From: Caryophanales bacterium UBA2753
GTDB taxonomy: Bacteria; Bacillota_I; Bacilli_A; RFN20; CAG-826
Length of the DNA: 6,043 nucleotides
NCBI GenBank assembly: GCA_002353275.1
Contig: DEJH01000049.1
Coordinates: 1 to 6,043 of the forward strand
Direction of reading: 5' to 3'
The first letter of the stretch is position 1. Each line of letters begins with the position of its first letter. The translations under genes were made by a program, and so were the position numbers. Below the pieces are notes generated by a model that saw only the letters and a list, made by a program, of their open reading frames with translations, ran no database searches and was not told the origin of the DNA. Below are positions 5,446 through 6,043 of the stretch, one piece after another.

Positions 5446-6043
5446 AATGGGCTCCTCTTCCTAATAAGACAGAAGGGATAACTCTAATAATTAAGGTGAA
5501 ATCGAACCAAAGACTTCTAAGTTTGAAGTAATCAAGTTCGAGCTTTTGGCGGCCGTGATCGAATTCAACATCACTTCTTCCAATAACTCCCCAATAACCG
5601 ATTAATCCAGGTCTAGCAGATAATAAGATTTTTTGTTCTTCTACTGAGAAGTGATCATTAAGCTCTCTGTTAGTGATTGGTCTAGGTCCAATAAAGGACA
5701 TTGAGCCAAAGAGAATATTGAAGAATTGTGGAATTTCATCTAAAGAGGTTCTTCTTAAGAATTTACCAACTGGAGTGATACGTGGGTCGTTATCGACTTT
5801 TCTTTCGACTTTCCATCTCTCTAATTGTTCAGGAGTTAAATATTTCTCAATATTAGTTTCAGCGTCGATATACATCGTACGAAATTTATAAACATGGACT
5901 TCTTTATAGTTTTTGCCAACACGATTATCTTTAAATATCGCTGGTCCTTTTGATGTTAATTTAACAAGTAACCAAAGGATTAAATATAACCAAGAGAAGA
6001 CAAGAATAACGAGAAAAGAAACAAAGATATCAAATGATCTTTT
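5444..6043 (-). CDS. Monotopic phosphoglycosyl transferase (undecaprenyl-phosphate sugar-1-phosphate transferase), 5' end outside window
   Basis: This enzyme moves a sugar-1-phosphate from a UDP-sugar to undecaprenyl phosphate at the inner membrane face, the first step of many capsule, exopolysaccharide and glycoprotein pathways. The frame is open to the window edge, giving 199 visible residues (numbered from 6043). It starts KRSFDIF and continues with a hydrophobic re-entrant helix (about 5-27), TSKGPAIFKDNRVGK (30-44), VYKFRTMYIDAE (51-62) and LRRTSLDEIPQFFNIL (96-111) holding the catalytic Asp102-Glu103 pair. Next come SFIGPRPITNREL (116-128), RPGLIGYWGVIGRSD (144-158) and the SLWFDF tail ending GRGAH. 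Starting at the Met at 5875 would lose the membrane helix and the KFRTM motif, so that start is wrong. Whether only a few residues are missing (small PglC-like form) or a large N-terminal membrane domain (WbaP/Cps2E-like) cannot be seen. Two motif changes are odd: Ser-Trp (17-18) for the usual Ser-Pro, and Ile148/Gly152 in the RPG motif. The sugar donor is unknown. Confidence 0.93.
   Translation of the reverse strand, partial: KRSFDIFVSFLVILVFSWLYLILWLLVKLTSKGPAIFKDNRVGKNYKEVHVYKFRTMYIDAETNIEKYLTPEQLERWKVERKVDNDPRITPVGKFLRRTSLDEIPQFFNILFGSMSFIGPRPITNRELNDHFSVEEQKILLSARPGLIGYWGVIGRSDVEFDHGRQKLELDYFKLRSLWFDFTLIIRVIPSVLLGRGAH

Noticed and set aside
5873..5875. Internal Met as the start of the sugar transferase
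   Set aside because: The same frame stays open to the window edge and encodes the conserved re-entrant helix, GPAIFKDNRVGK and YKFR motifs upstream of this Met.
5673..5891. Plus-strand open frame opposite the sugar transferase
   Set aside because: It lies across the catalytic DE and KFRTM region of a clear minus-strand enzyme gene.
1..6043. UGA-as-tryptophan code of mycoplasmas
   Set aside because: The tryptophans examined are TGG, no gene needs UGA read-through, and the visible stops are all TAA. This fits the standard bacterial code.

Overview
The window looks like chromosomal DNA of a low-GC Gram-positive bacterium (Bacillota or the Mollicutes-related Bacilli). The reasons are AT-rich genes, TAA as the stop codon of all five genes whose 3' end is visible, TGG for every tryptophan examined (standard code, no UGA reading), strong Shine-Dalgarno sequences of the TAAGGAGGTG type, a lipoprotein-type solute-binding protein, and an N-terminally extended MalF of the kind seen in Bacillota. 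The species cannot be named from the sequence alone.

Positions 4816 down to 1 (minus strand) hold a compact maltose/maltodextrin-type ABC importer operon. Its order is a substrate-binding lipoprotein (malE-like, 4816-3017), permease malF (3013-1478), permease malG (1478-606) and ATPase malK/msmX-like (593 to beyond position 1, C-terminal part missing). Junctions are a 3-nt gap, a 1-nt overlap and a 12-nt gap, so the genes are almost certainly co-transcribed and at least partly translationally coupled. A promoter (TTGCAT, 18 nt, TATAAT) lies upstream of malE. An inverted repeat placed just downstream of the predicted transcription start is a candidate operator or 5'-UTR hairpin. The binding protein is unusual in carrying two Big2-like immunoglobulin-fold domains between its lipid anchor and its sugar-binding domain.

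Positions 4944-5417 (plus strand) encode an orphan 157-residue protein with four predicted membrane segments. It is clearly AT-richer than its neighbours and has no visible ribosome binding site. A bidirectional hairpin terminator (5416-5445) separates it from a convergent minus-strand gene (6043-5444, start outside the window). That gene encodes a monotopic phosphoglycosyl transferase (bacterial sugar transferase family), expected to start assembly of a surface glycan on undecaprenyl phosphate.

The window combines sugar import with the edge of a surface-polysaccharide locus. I see no CRISPR array, mobile element, tRNA or rRNA, and no convincing new multi-gene system. The points most worth a second look are the Big2-Big2-MalE architecture, the inverted repeat at the malE start site, the possibly leaderless orphan membrane gene, and a Ser-Trp in place of the usual Ser-Pro in the re-entrant helix of the sugar transferase.
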